Shown here one piece after another: positions 51,023-62,255 of a stretch of DNA of 64,000 nucleotides. The number at the start of each line of letters is the position of its first letter. Positions within the stretch are counted from its first letter, which is position 1. Source of the DNA: Diprion similis (lineage: Eukaryota; Arthropoda; Insecta; Hymenoptera; Diprionidae); assembly GCF_021155765.1 (NCBI RefSeq), contig NC_060108.1:18253025-18317024 (forward strand). Direction: 5' to 3'. The notes below the pieces were generated by a model. That model made no database searches, was not told where the DNA came from, and saw only the letters and a program-made list of their open reading frames with translations. Made by a program: the position numbers and the translations under genes.

Positions 51023-51781
51023 ATGGCACTCTCGACCAGTCCAATTTCACCATCGGTTGATCTCAGCTCCTATCGTGATCAGCACTTCAAGGTTCGTACT
51101 TGATCACTCTACGCTAACATAACCTGTTCAATGACGTTATTCGTCGTTACTCCTCAAAAAACATTGTTACTCCTCATTTAGGGATCCCGAGTTGAACAGG
51201 ACCGACTATTGAGGAACTCGACGACTCTGTACATTGGTAATCTCTCGTTTTACACAACAGAGGAGCAGATATATGAACTCTTTTCAAAGTGCGGAGACAT
51301 TAGACGAATTATTATGGGACTGGATAAGTACAAAAAAACTCCATGTGGATTTTGCTTCGTCGAGTACTATTTGAGACCCGATGCGGAAAATTGTATGCGA
51401 TATGTTAATGGGACCCGCTTAGACGACAGAATTATACGTACGGATTGGGATGCCGGGTTCATCGAAGGCAGACAGTATGGACGAGGAAAGACAGGCGGTC
51501 AGGTAGGATACCTTATTCCATATTCGGATATAGAGGAACTTGAATCCAGGGCATTAACTCATTCTGGTGGTCAAGAAGCTTATCGAATTGCTTGAATCGA
51601 TTTTAAGATTCAAGTTGAAACCCTAAAACATCATGAGAGTCACAATAATGATTGATATTTTTCAACAAATTACCAGGTCAGGGACGAATACAGATCCGAC
51701 TTTGACGGTGGCAGAGGTGGTTATGGAAAAATAATCCAACAAAAAGTAACACCCGTTGTGGATGGGGCATTTGGCCGATGA
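51023..51781 (+). CDS. Cbp20: Nuclear cap-binding protein subunit 2 (CBP20)
   Basis: This is the small subunit of the nuclear cap-binding complex. With CBP80 it binds the 7-methylguanosine cap of RNA polymerase II transcripts and acts in splicing, export and small-RNA pathways. Three exons (51023-51091, 51182-51502, 51677-51781) join in phase 0 with GT-AG borders and give 164 residues; human CBP20 has 156. The single RRM has RNP2 LYIGNLSF (39-46) and RNP1 CGFCFVEY (78-85). Cap-stacking and contact residues known from the human protein are kept (Tyr17, Tyr47, Phe80, Phe82, Asp111/Asp113 region). The [17 protein letters not shown] segment and Gly-rich tail follow. ATG51023 is chosen because exon 1 encodes the conserved YRDQHF segment. 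Intron retention after exon 2 would add an unrelated tail. Confidence 0.96.
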
Positions 51782-52671
51782 ACTACACACCTATGGATGA
51801 CAATCTCATTTGATCCTGATCGGTGGTGTGCGTATTGTTTAATTCTATTCACTGACAAGTATAGGCATATTGTGATGAATATACAAAGTTTTGAGGTGAC
51901 AAAGAACTTTCGTGTGCGAAAGAGTTATTCTATCTGACTCTCCTTATTTCATTGATTTATATTTGTGTAAGTCATTAAATGGTTGATATTTTCCGACAGA
52001 TGGAAGAAAGGTTTTCACACCCACAATATACACGTAAAAAATTTTATTCGTATAGATATATTGTATTCAATATGTATAATGTACACGCGCGGTACAACTT
52101 TGGTTGATAGTTGAAGATTTTTTTTTTATTAATCATTGTATTTGTACAGAAAAGAACACGTAAATTCGCACATGATACATTATAATTATATACATATATC
52201 GTATTGTTCCGGGTATAAGCCGAGGTTTCTTATTATCGACAGCAGCCGCCAAAATCGTCGTCGTCTCATACGCGGACCAGTCTTCTGTGCGGGAAACTAA
52301 GAAAAACACCCTTGAATACTGTCTCGGAATTTGAGGTCGTCTTATACGCGGGGTGGCTTATACGTAGAAGAATATGGTATATATGTGTATACACGACAGA
52401 ACTCGAGAGGGATTCTTTGGCTATAATTCGTTCTTTTCGCGTCTTCTAGTATCAGAAATGAAGCTTCGGCGATTTAACTTGTCCATTCATAATATTGACG
52501 TTATTAATGGTAGGCACCAGTTAAAATAATAATAATAATAATAATAGTAATGCTAAAATTAATAACAATAATCTTAACGTTTCTTTTTGACGGGTAGACC
52601 CCATAACATCAACGATTTTCCAATTGCCGCGTGAATATATGTGATGTATAGGATTGTGCTTGTATCCCGTT
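51782..52671. other. Convergent 3' regions of NCBP2 and the Rho GTPase
   Basis: The stop codons of the two facing genes are about 0.9 kb apart. An ATTAAA lies at about 51974 for the plus-strand gene. The complement of AATAAA (TTTATT) lies at 52125-52130 for the minus-strand gene. An AAT trinucleotide run (about 52526-52546) and a MITE-like element (52199-52377) fill the rest. The transcripts could overlap at their 3' ends. Confidence 0.45.
52199..52377. mobile_element. MITE-like element with TATAAGCC/TTATACGCGG repeats
   Basis: Left TCGTATTGTTCCGGGTATAAGCC and right (reverse complement) CCATATTCTTCTACGTATAAGCC form about 25-bp imperfect terminal inverted repeats. Both are bordered by TA-rich DNA. 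Sub-terminal words CTCATACGCGG, CTTATACGCGG and GGTATAAGCC recur. This is about 180 bp with no frame. A degenerate non-autonomous DNA transposon is likely. Confidence 0.6.
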
Positions 52672-53865
52672 TCAAAGAATGCCGCACAGCCTTCGTGGTG
52701 ACGGTTTTTTCAGCACGGATCTAATACCCTCTACAAATACCTCTTCCAGTCCCTCTGACTTTATTGCCGAACATTCGACATATTTGTAGGCCTTGATTCT
52801 TTTCTTCATCTTCTTGCAATCTGCCGGTGTTATTACATCCGTGTCCTCCTTATTCCTCAGGTCACCCTTGGTGCCTATATCCAAGACAGATGATAAATAG
52901 TTTTAAGTGAAATCTAAAATCTGGTCAGTTGTTGGCAAACACACATCACTCGTAGCAACATAATGTAGAATACTTAATATTTGCAATATTTATTACACAC
53001 TCACCGACAAGGACAATTGGCACGTTTGGACAGTGGTGCTTGATCTCCGGATACCATTTGCTGGCAACATTTTCGTACGAACTGCGCGCACTTATTGAAA
53101 AGCAGAGGAGAAAACAGTCTGTCTGAAATGCATAGCAATCTGTTGATCATACATAGCTACAGATATATCATCGTTGTTTGGTTCGCAAAAAATATAATAG
53201 CGATTTTTGCAGTGCGTAGAATTTGAGAGAATTTTTAACTACGTATGAAATTGAAATTGTAAACCTACGTTCGGGTACGACAAAGGTCTAAGCCTTTCGT
53301 AATCCTCTTGACCGGCTGTGTCCCAAAGCACCATATTGAACTCCTGTCCATCTACACATATGTTGTCTGCATAGTTGTCAAACCTGGACAAAAGAAACTT
53401 ATGCATTATACATGGAAGACTGTTGAATGTAACCGAGAGCAGCGCCGATGTCTTTTCTTTTTATTCTAAAAACGTGATCATAGCATTGCAGCAAGGAATT
53501 GCAGATGTTCCGTGCAAATATTACACGTATGAGATCCACATGAACAGTATTTATTAAATTAGATATTTTTCTCAACTTTCCTTGCAATAAATTTGAATCA
53601 GTAAGAAATACAAAACTTTCAATATTCAATCATGCGTTACAATTCATCAAAGAGTGTCTTTTAGTCTGTGAAAAATTGTATGAAGTTTGATACGAAGACT
53701 GATTTGAATTAGCAGTTCGATTTATTTGACTTTTTTGGATGCTTACACTGTGGGAACGTATTCGGTGGGGAACTTCTTGGACGTGTAAGTGATGAGCATG
53801 CAGGTCTTACCGACCATGCCGTCACCAACCGCGGTGACCTTTATCGGTCGTATCCGAGACACCAT
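52672..53865 (-). CDS. RhoL: Rho-family small GTPase, RhoL-like
   Basis: This is a membrane-anchored GTP switch of the Rho/Rac class, acting on actin and adhesion. Four coding exons (53865-53747, 53383-53269, 53122-53005, 52874-52672) join in phases 2, 0 and 1 and give 184 residues. The P-loop GDGMVGKT (14-21), switch I YVPTVFDN (36-43, Thr39), switch [12 protein letters not shown] (60-69, Gln65), TKGD (119-122), CSA (152-154) and a basic tail with CAAX box CGIL (181-184, Leu favours geranylgeranylation) are intact, so it should cycle nucleotide normally. Met at P-loop position 17 and the MLITYT segment point to insect RhoL rather than Rac1, Cdc42 or Rho1. The G4 Gly121 instead of Leu and Ile155 in place of Lys after CSA are unusual. 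An acceptor (CAG) at 53877 shows that a 5' UTR exon lies further right. Paralogue assignment is less certain than family. Confidence 0.92.
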
Positions 53866-53877
53866 ACTCGCGTCCTC

Positions 53878-54689
53878 TGAAACAACTAATAAATAATTTC
53901 TCATGTTAATTATAATTGTAATCATTCGTTTAACGATACGGAATAGAGACGTAATAACACATCGATCTCAAACCTTTATTCTCGCACTTGACAAACTCTC
54001 TAACGAACTAGTCGAAGATCGGTTACCGAGTAAAATCAAAAACTAAAAGCCCCGACTACAACCGTGTTACACGTTCATTCTAAATATCGATGGTTTTTCG
54101 AACGATTTACAATTTAAAGAAGAAAAACGTATGCCTGACGAACTACAAGTCGGAACAGTTCTAGCTCTTCTTTCGTACAGCTCGCGATTCACGCTCGGCG
54201 CGCCTTCGCAAAACCAATTCATTAGACTCGCTCGTGTCACTCAATCTACGCATCCTGTCCTCGCACGCGCTCCGGTAGCCATCATAGTCTCATAGTCTCT
54301 CTTATCTCCGGCCCGTTTATTGTAGTTAATTCCTACATATTACCCTCCCTCGCAACGCGCCCGCCTCGGAGCAAAGCACTTCTTCTCGCCTGTGTGGAAT
54401 AGCAAATATTACACCTACGAAGCGGTTGCGTTCAAGTATCTCCCGCGGTGCATACGATGCATATTGGCAGGCGGACGATCGTGATAAGCGGACAAACGCG
54501 ATGGTGTGTATACTGTAAGTTGGTATTTGTCTTTCAGAGAAGAAATAAGTTAACGCACGATTATACCGCCGCGCGCGTTTCTTCCCCTGCAGTGCAGTTG
54601 CGTCTTTCTCTTTCCCCTGCTGAAAATGATTTCTACGATTTTCTACGAATTTTTAGGGTAATTGGAATATTTCGTACAATTGTGTAATA
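53878..54689. other. 5' intron and probable promoter of the Rho GTPase gene
   Basis: The acceptor at 53877-53878 ends a 5' UTR intron of the minus-strand gene. The GC-richer part at 54150-54440 is a likely place for the first exon and promoter, but no core element stands out. No coding frame is supported. Confidence 0.4.
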
Positions 54690-54839
54690 AAAAAAAATTG
54701 TAAATATATGCATCAGTTTCTCATAATGACTTGTAGATTATCATGAAAATCACAGTAAAAAATCTACAAGCCACTACAATTTTTAAAGAAAATGAACAAT
54801 TCATCACTAAAAACTATTTGTAGGTATATTTACAATTTT
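54690..54839. mobile_element. Imperfect palindromic element, CTTGTAGATT/AATCTACAAG
   Basis: An outer inverted pair AAATTGTAAATATA (from about 54696) / TATATTTACAATTT (to 54839) encloses an inner pair GACTTGTAGATT / AATCTACAAGCC. This makes a roughly 145-bp imperfect palindrome without coding capacity. It may be a MITE relic; the ends are poorly defined. Confidence 0.45.
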
Positions 54840-57800
54840 ATTTTACGAAATCATACGAAATGGCCTAATTTCTGTAAAAATTCGTAGTAGTAGAAATTTT
54901 CACCAGGGTTCCTCTCGCCCTTTTTACTCTTCAAATTGTGTCTAATATGTATAACGTGAATTGTAAGAGAGCCCGCATTAACTCGGGACGATTTAATTAC
55001 GACGCTTACTTCATGCGTTTGTTCTAAAACTGCAGGGCCGTCCTGAGCCTCCCAAAGGCATCTTTCCAGCTACCAACAAACAGCTGTGGGTTGATAGATA
55101 TAATATGATAATGAACACGCACATGTGAGTAATGCCACTGTGTGTATAACGCCGTGCTCGTCCTACATCCGGCGGGCAAGGCTCATATACTTATATGCAG
55201 TATCAATGGGCGTATGCGGCGCCTCGCGTTGCATGACAATCAACTCTCGACCTTTTCCTTTTTCTTTTTCACCGTCCTACGATTCCTCCTCTCGGGGCGA
55301 GAGAAATTTCGTATTATCTTACACGCTGTATGATTATTCTGCAGTGCCTACGACTCACTCGCTCGACAGGACACGTCTATTCGTGAATCGTTATTTTCTT
55401 AGATACATTGAATTCGTAATAATTAATTGATGCCCTGATAATTCAATCTTATGCACGTCTTGACGTGAATTTTGAAAATTATCATTCTTCGATGATTCGT
55501 GTTTGAAGTACAGAAATTGAGGTCGGAGACATCTTCGGTATATATAAGGCGTTGATATTTTTATACTTTCTAACGTAGAATATTGAACTGTGAAAAATAA
55601 GACTTTCTATCTTTGTGTATTATAAACGTGGATATCGTCAAAGTTTCGTTTGAATATGTGAACAAAAATATTTGTATTTATATTTTGTAAACGTGTGTGA
55701 CGTATCGGAATATACGATTTTTAAAACGCGTAGATTTACAACAGTAGTCCTTTGAAGTTTTCGTGCAAGTCGTATGCTCATTGCTAGACGGGAAGTCGAG
55801 ACTAACGCGCGATGGATCGTTCATATATCAATATTCATTCACGAGAAGAATTTCAATGTGCTTTAAATCTGCCTCATCCATACTATACCTCTATTTGTAC
55901 ACGCGTAATTCGTTTTACGAACGTATTACACACGCGTTTTTAATTCTCAATTTATACAATACTGCAGTATAACTTGAGAATGTATCAGGCATACAGTCTT
56001 GTTCAAAAAGTGTAGAAACTAAAAAATGATACAACAGATGTTTAAAAAACGTATAAAGATTGAGTTTCATCTCATCTTCAAAGCAGTGGAACTCTTGTAC
56101 AAAACATATAAATGTAATACAAAAATACTAGCGAGTTTGGCCTAAAAATGTCCAGTTTTTCACTTTCAGCGTTCATAATTAATCACTTCTTACGATAATT
56201 CGAAAAGAGAAAAGAAAAAACAACGTATCGGTAATCGTTACAGGCTGCAAAAAGTAATTTCAAACTTACGAGTCCTATAGATATAATAAAAAATATGTTA
56301 CACCTCTGCAGAATATTTGTATATAAATGTATTCATTAGCGAATATTGACATTCGCATTGACAATTCGTCGAACAATGGTTGGCTTTGGCATGCATAAAA
56401 AGAAAACAAAATACGGAATAATTTCAATACCGTTCCAATCAAATTCATCCATCTTAATCCTTGCTGCATAAATTTTTTTACCATCGATAATAATTTTTCT
56501 ACCGGACTGTACGCCCGATACATCGGTAACCGGAGTTTATTTTCACCAAGTATTTCTGTCTATAGACATCCCGTCTGGATTATAGAAACGTTCTCAAAAG
56601 AATTTATGCGTAAATGAATGGTCCCAACACTCTTTGACGTTGTACGTACACACTGCTCTAGGATAGGTCAGGTCGGTGACTTTGGTGCGATGCAGGTAGT
56701 CACTTGGTTCCATGTTGGTTCCATGGGTAGGTGATATGATAATAAGCGTGGCGCGGCGGTTCGATAAAGAGGTGCAGCGTTCCTTTTTTCATTTTTTCAC
56801 AGAAATTACCATACGTACCTTCTGACGCTTTTCCAACGCACATCGGGCAGCCGCCGCAGCTATTTCACCCTTGTCCGATGCTTCACGTATATTATATGTT
56901 GAGCAGCTTCTTCTTAGGCTTCGTCCCGCGTCCGGCGTTCCTTATCGCGCCGAATGTCTTTCACTCTGTTCTTTTTTCACTCCCAACGTTTTGTTTAATA
57001 CTCCCTTCCACGCGAGCTTTTTTCCTCTCTATCTCTATCGCTTCCTCAGCATTGGACCCACGGCTACATCATCGTTCAGCACCTAAAACACAGCTTAGAT
57101 TCAAACTCTGTTACAACGTTGACGTATTTTAAATCGACCGACAACCGAGCCGCTTGTTGGAATACACAGTGGATACCATTATGCTCAATTAACCGTCAAA
57201 GGGATCGGCCGAGTCGCTTCGGTGCGCGGAGGTCGAAACGTGGACTATTATACTAATTGCTTCAGTAATAATTGGTCACATGATCGGGGGACGCCTTATC
57301 GCGCTTCTAACGCTGTAAGCTGTTATCGATTCGTATGAATTTCAAGTAGCAACTAATCGGATGATGATCAAAGAATATCGGGAATTAACCATTTATTTTT
57401 TATTCTCACACGATTCTACACCGTGATATCATCGTTGAACACGGTGCAGGTTACAGAACAGAGACATCTATTTTGTCTCACATCATATAAGACGATTTAC
57501 TTGATGCATATAAACTGAACAAAGTTGAATGATCAATATTTATTATTATAATCAAGAAGAATATAGTTAAACATGCTAGATTCTCTGATAACACGTTAGC
57601 TTATATACAAACTCACATTCGTTTCGTACCCAGAACTACTTACAACTACATTTCTCGTTCGTAGTAGAGAAAAAAAAAAGAGTCAAAAACTGTACAGTAA
57701 CCACTTATCCTACAGAAATTTCTCTCGGTGTGAAATTCACGACTTCTTACGCATGACTAACGTCTTTATCAAGGCGGATCGAGGGCGAGGGTCTCTGAAG

Positions 57801-60800
57801 AGAATGACTACGGTTCATAGAGCAAAGGACGCGCGTAATTACCAGAGATCTGATGACGAGGCGGAAGGGAATGAGAATAATTTTCCCAGAATTTTGTGGT
57901 GCAATTTGAGGCAAACGATGTAAGCTATGTAAGCAGCTCGTATTGTTTCAATGTCGGCGTTCATAACCGCGACTCTCCCTCCTCCATCTCCTCATCCTCA
58001 TTTCCTTCATTTAATCACGCACTCGGTGACGTCCTAACTCATTCCGGATCCGCGATCATCGCGGAACGCAATATGCGATATATTGCTGCTGGATGTCGAA
58101 AGGCCAGACCGAGTACCTTCCGCCTTCCCAAGAATCTCACCTACAAATACATGCACGTATAAACACTCGAGTCGACTATACGACGTACGAGTATGTTCAA
58201 CAAACTTGCTCTAGTTTTGTTCCCTATGAGTTATATATACCCCCCCCCCCCCCCTCCATATCTCTCATACGTCTTTCTGTTGGTGAGTTTTACTCCTGCA
58301 TGTATAGTCACAGCTTTCCGTGATGTGACAGGAAAAACCACTTCCTTTAACCGATCGACGCCGCCCTTCCGTCGCTCACTGAACAGTGTTAGTACGCTTT
58401 ACACTACTGCCGGTGGAATGTAATTTAATTAAAATTTTTTTCATTTTTATTTTAGACGTCGTGTAATCGGCTGCGAGAATCGAAACAGGATAAGCTTGGT
58501 TACTTTAGGGGTTTTTATACGATGTCGATTTGTTTTTTCTACAGCAAGTAATGTTTGTTTGTATTGATCGGTCATTTGTTAGGTAAATATGTTGGGTGAA
58601 TTTTGTAGCTGACTTTCAATCGGTAAAGATACAAATTAGAAGCCAAAAATAACTTGATCATAATTCTGCCAGGCTAAACGATATTTTTAGAGCCTATAAA
58701 TCTACCTTTCTTGTAACACCGAAATGCCGTTCTACGAAGACTTCGCCACATCCAGATATACGAAAGCGTAACGCAACCGGGATTTCTAATAATTGATAAT
58801 AAACGCTGGCGTTTTCTGCGATTAAACTGTATGGAAATATCGCGTAGACTAGAATTTTTCGATCGGAGTTATTGCAGTTTTTAACAAACCGGATTGGGGA
58901 AATTTCACGATTACGGAGTCTTTCGTTATCTTTACCTATATAATGCAAATTTTTGACAATTTGTTGGCAAACGGTTAATCGCGAGAATGCGAAGGCTTCG
59001 CGTATTGTCTGAAGTAAACTGCGACAGAAGCCAGTATAAAAGACTTGCAGGTTTTTTTACCCCGACGATAATAGTAGCCGATACATGATTCATATATACG
59101 TTGGAGGAATGTTTAAACATATCTGGTTAGATTAGATACACAAACCACTGCACGAATTCATTATACACATCGTTGTATGCTCCGTATGCATGTGAGCATT
59201 ACGTTATTCCGAGTGGAAGACGATGGAAATATTTCTGAATTATTGCATTGATACATCCGAATTCCTTTCACGAGGAATATAGCTAAAGGATTGACGAATG
59301 AAGATTATAGGTACGTACCCTCGTCGACGTGGAATAAATGGTTTTAATCTTCGAACTTCGCAATCTTGCAGGCTTTTGGTTTAATATACGTTAATTGCTC
59401 CGTCGCGTGCCGCTCTAACAAATAACAAACCACGCTGTGCTTTTCGGTATTACCTAAATGTCACGCGAAAATTGTAACTGTCCTCATTTTTTCATTCTAT
59501 GTACAGGCACGCACGAAGCATGAATGTCGAACTCTGTTTTTAAGGCTTTGCCCGGCCTTGGCTTATATATTACGGATAAAATATTTACGCCCGAAATAAC
59601 CAACTGCATTGCGGTTCAAAATGAATTTCGGAGAGTCTGACCATCGACTCGATTACGTCGATGTAAATTGTTTCACGATCAGTACAAGCGGTTTCAACTT
59701 GTGTTTGAATCTGCATTTTCACCGCTCGCTAAAGCTGCGCCACACTGGTTCCCTTGGAAATCTAGGCAATCGGAGGATATGCGGTAGGTGGGTAACGAAA
59801 ACGTGTGTTGTATCGTTATATGCCGTAGGTGCACGTGCATGTATCTGATATATGTATGTACGTGTATACTCGACTCGTTATCGACGATTAGGAATCCCAT
59901 TTGGTTGCCAACAGCCGATCGTTAATTCCGTGCCATCGACTTCGATCGAGTTACACACGCATTGGCATATTCATTGCACACACATCGTACACCTACTATA
60001 TTTACGTCGGGGTCTTTACCACGTGCAGCTATCATGTTTCGTCTATCTCCTCTACGTGTATAAAAATTTTCCCAATGATTGTGATAGACGATCATTCTCT
60101 TTGCATACGTATATAAACAGGTAAGTATATCTATACTTACAGCAAAGTAAGAAGATATTAATTTACGAAAAATGGGAGTTTATATGTATCAAGTCTGGAA
60201 TTTGTTCCGTAATTTGCAGCAGTAGTTCATTAAAAACCATTATAAATGTGGATAATACAAAATCCTTCCATAAAAAGGTCTTTGAAACTCAATCTCATGA
60301 CAGAATTCGACTTTTGTGGAATAGATTTTTTTACGCCGTGCTAGTATTGTTAGTAGTAATGGTCAGTTGAAGTACAAATTAGTGGTAAATTATCACTTCA
60401 GTTTGATACGGGGTGTAAGAGGCACCACTAAACAAACACCTAGCTAGCTGATATCCGTTTGTTGGCTGCTTTACGCTATCTAATACAAATTTAACCTGAA
60501 AAGCCGACGATACATATAAATTGTTTGGAAAAGCTACGAGACTATCACGTATAATTATCATATATTTCCAATTAGTCGCTGCCATCCCGATAGCACCACT
60601 GTCTTATATAATCGGCGAGTATTTTACACCGGAATGATGTGTAGGTACTTCGGTATTCACACCTTATACCTCCCCCTCTGGTAACATCCGAACAGCCACC
60701 GTGAACAAGACGGAGAGAGATCATCGAGAGGCTCCCGTAACGTTTAAAAATAGAACAGCTGTTACGCGATGTCTGTTTTTGTTTACTGAACCTTGTTGTC

Positions 60801-62203
60801 AATTATTAGTTTTGATGAATCTTCTATGTACATATACTTAACTTCTTGTGATCACTATGTCTGCAGCTCTAAACGCGCTTCACTCACGTATAGGTATATG
60901 TAGGTATGATAGTGTGGTGGTAGATCTACAATGACGCGCAGCTTGAAGCAATGCAGCAGCTTATACCAAATTATACGTATCGAGGAACTTTGGAAATAAA
61001 TATCTTTGTATAACTCGAAATTCTGTGACTCTACCAAATAAATTTTCCTTTTCATATTTCGCGATAGATAGCATATAGAAATTATAACGTCAATTGAAAT
61101 TTATGTACTTGAGCAACTGGGCGTTTACTGGTCTCGTACTTTTGCACGAGGCAAACCTAATATAGAGCTTCCACATTCCGCAGCTGACGGAGAATTGTGT
61201 AGCAATTGGTATTTCCTTGTTTTCTCAATCGTAAAGTTGAGCGATAAGCAAACCATATGAAAACTGCGGAGCCATGCTTGCAAACGAAGAATTGTAAAAG
61301 GCACAGAAGCCAAGGCGTGATTCTTTCCTCTCGACGCATGAAAATGGAAAAGAAAATAAAGAATGAAAGAAAAAAAAAAAAAATAGAATCCGTTCCTCGT
61401 TTACATTCCGAACGGTACAGCAGTTAGGTTTACTCTATCGAAATTTATTTTCATAAATTTATCGTTGAACAAAAGAACAAACTATATCTAAGCTCTCGTG
61501 TCTCACAATTGTCGTTGATGATACAAGGAGATTCAGTTTGTGGTATGAAACTCGCGGTGAGATAAGATTAGCTCGAGTTGATATCGCGGAGCGAATTCTA
61601 ATCTAGATCCCGGGGTGCCGAGTCCCAATTTTTTTAATGTCATCGCCGAGTATCGGCTAATGAGCAAAAATCATGATTCGCCTTAGAATGCGCTTACGGG
61701 TACTTCTGTTGCCTGCAATTTTACTTGTCTCTAAATACATGTCGTCAAATTTCCCGCAATTAGATTTCACTGGATTTCACTGAACCTGCAACGGCACCTC
61801 GGACTCCAGGTGCCACGCCACTCTGTAATGCACTCTGTAAGGCGCACTTCGCACATTTAATTGATTCTAAGGCAGGACCATTGAGGAACCGTTCAATCGA
61901 ATTACGGATGCTGTCCGCAGGATCGGAAAGTCAAGGATTACGACACGGTGAAGGACCCTGTGTCAACTCACCATCAATCCTTCACGCATTGGCGACACGT
62001 ATTTCCCCTCGCATTCAAGTCACAAGCACAACTGGGCTGCGGTCCAGTTCTTCCTCGCGAAATTTTCACGGCAACGTGGATTGGAACCAGCACTGATAGA
62101 TAAGGCGGGTTGTTTTTTTTTTTTAATTGATCAGGATCAAAGAGGGGCGAGGATCGCGGACACGCGCTGCCACGACTTGGAACCAACTGGCGACGAGCTA
62201 TCT
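54840..62203. other. Gene-free AT-rich DNA
   Basis: I see no supported gene. It holds a 15-C run (58240-58254), a tandem TTGGTTCCATG duplication (about 56704-56726) next to AGGTCAGGTC half-site words, and a duplicated CACTCTGTAAxGC word (about 61819-61844). Frames are short, use AT-rich codons and many begin at TTG or GTG. Confidence 0.5.
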
Positions 62204-62204
62204 C

Positions 62205-62255
62205 ACTGACTGACTGACTGACTGACTGACTGACTGACTGACTGACTGACTGACT
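62205..62255. repeat. ACTG tetranucleotide microsatellite
   Basis: About 12.75 uninterrupted ACTG units. The minus-strand frame across it (61974-62612) gives a Ser-Gln-Ser-Val repeat, which only reflects the microsatellite. Confidence 0.95.

Noticed and set aside
51503..51595. Continuation of the NCBP2 frame past exon 2
   Set aside because: It is intron 2; splicing to 51677 restores the conserved VRDEYR segment.
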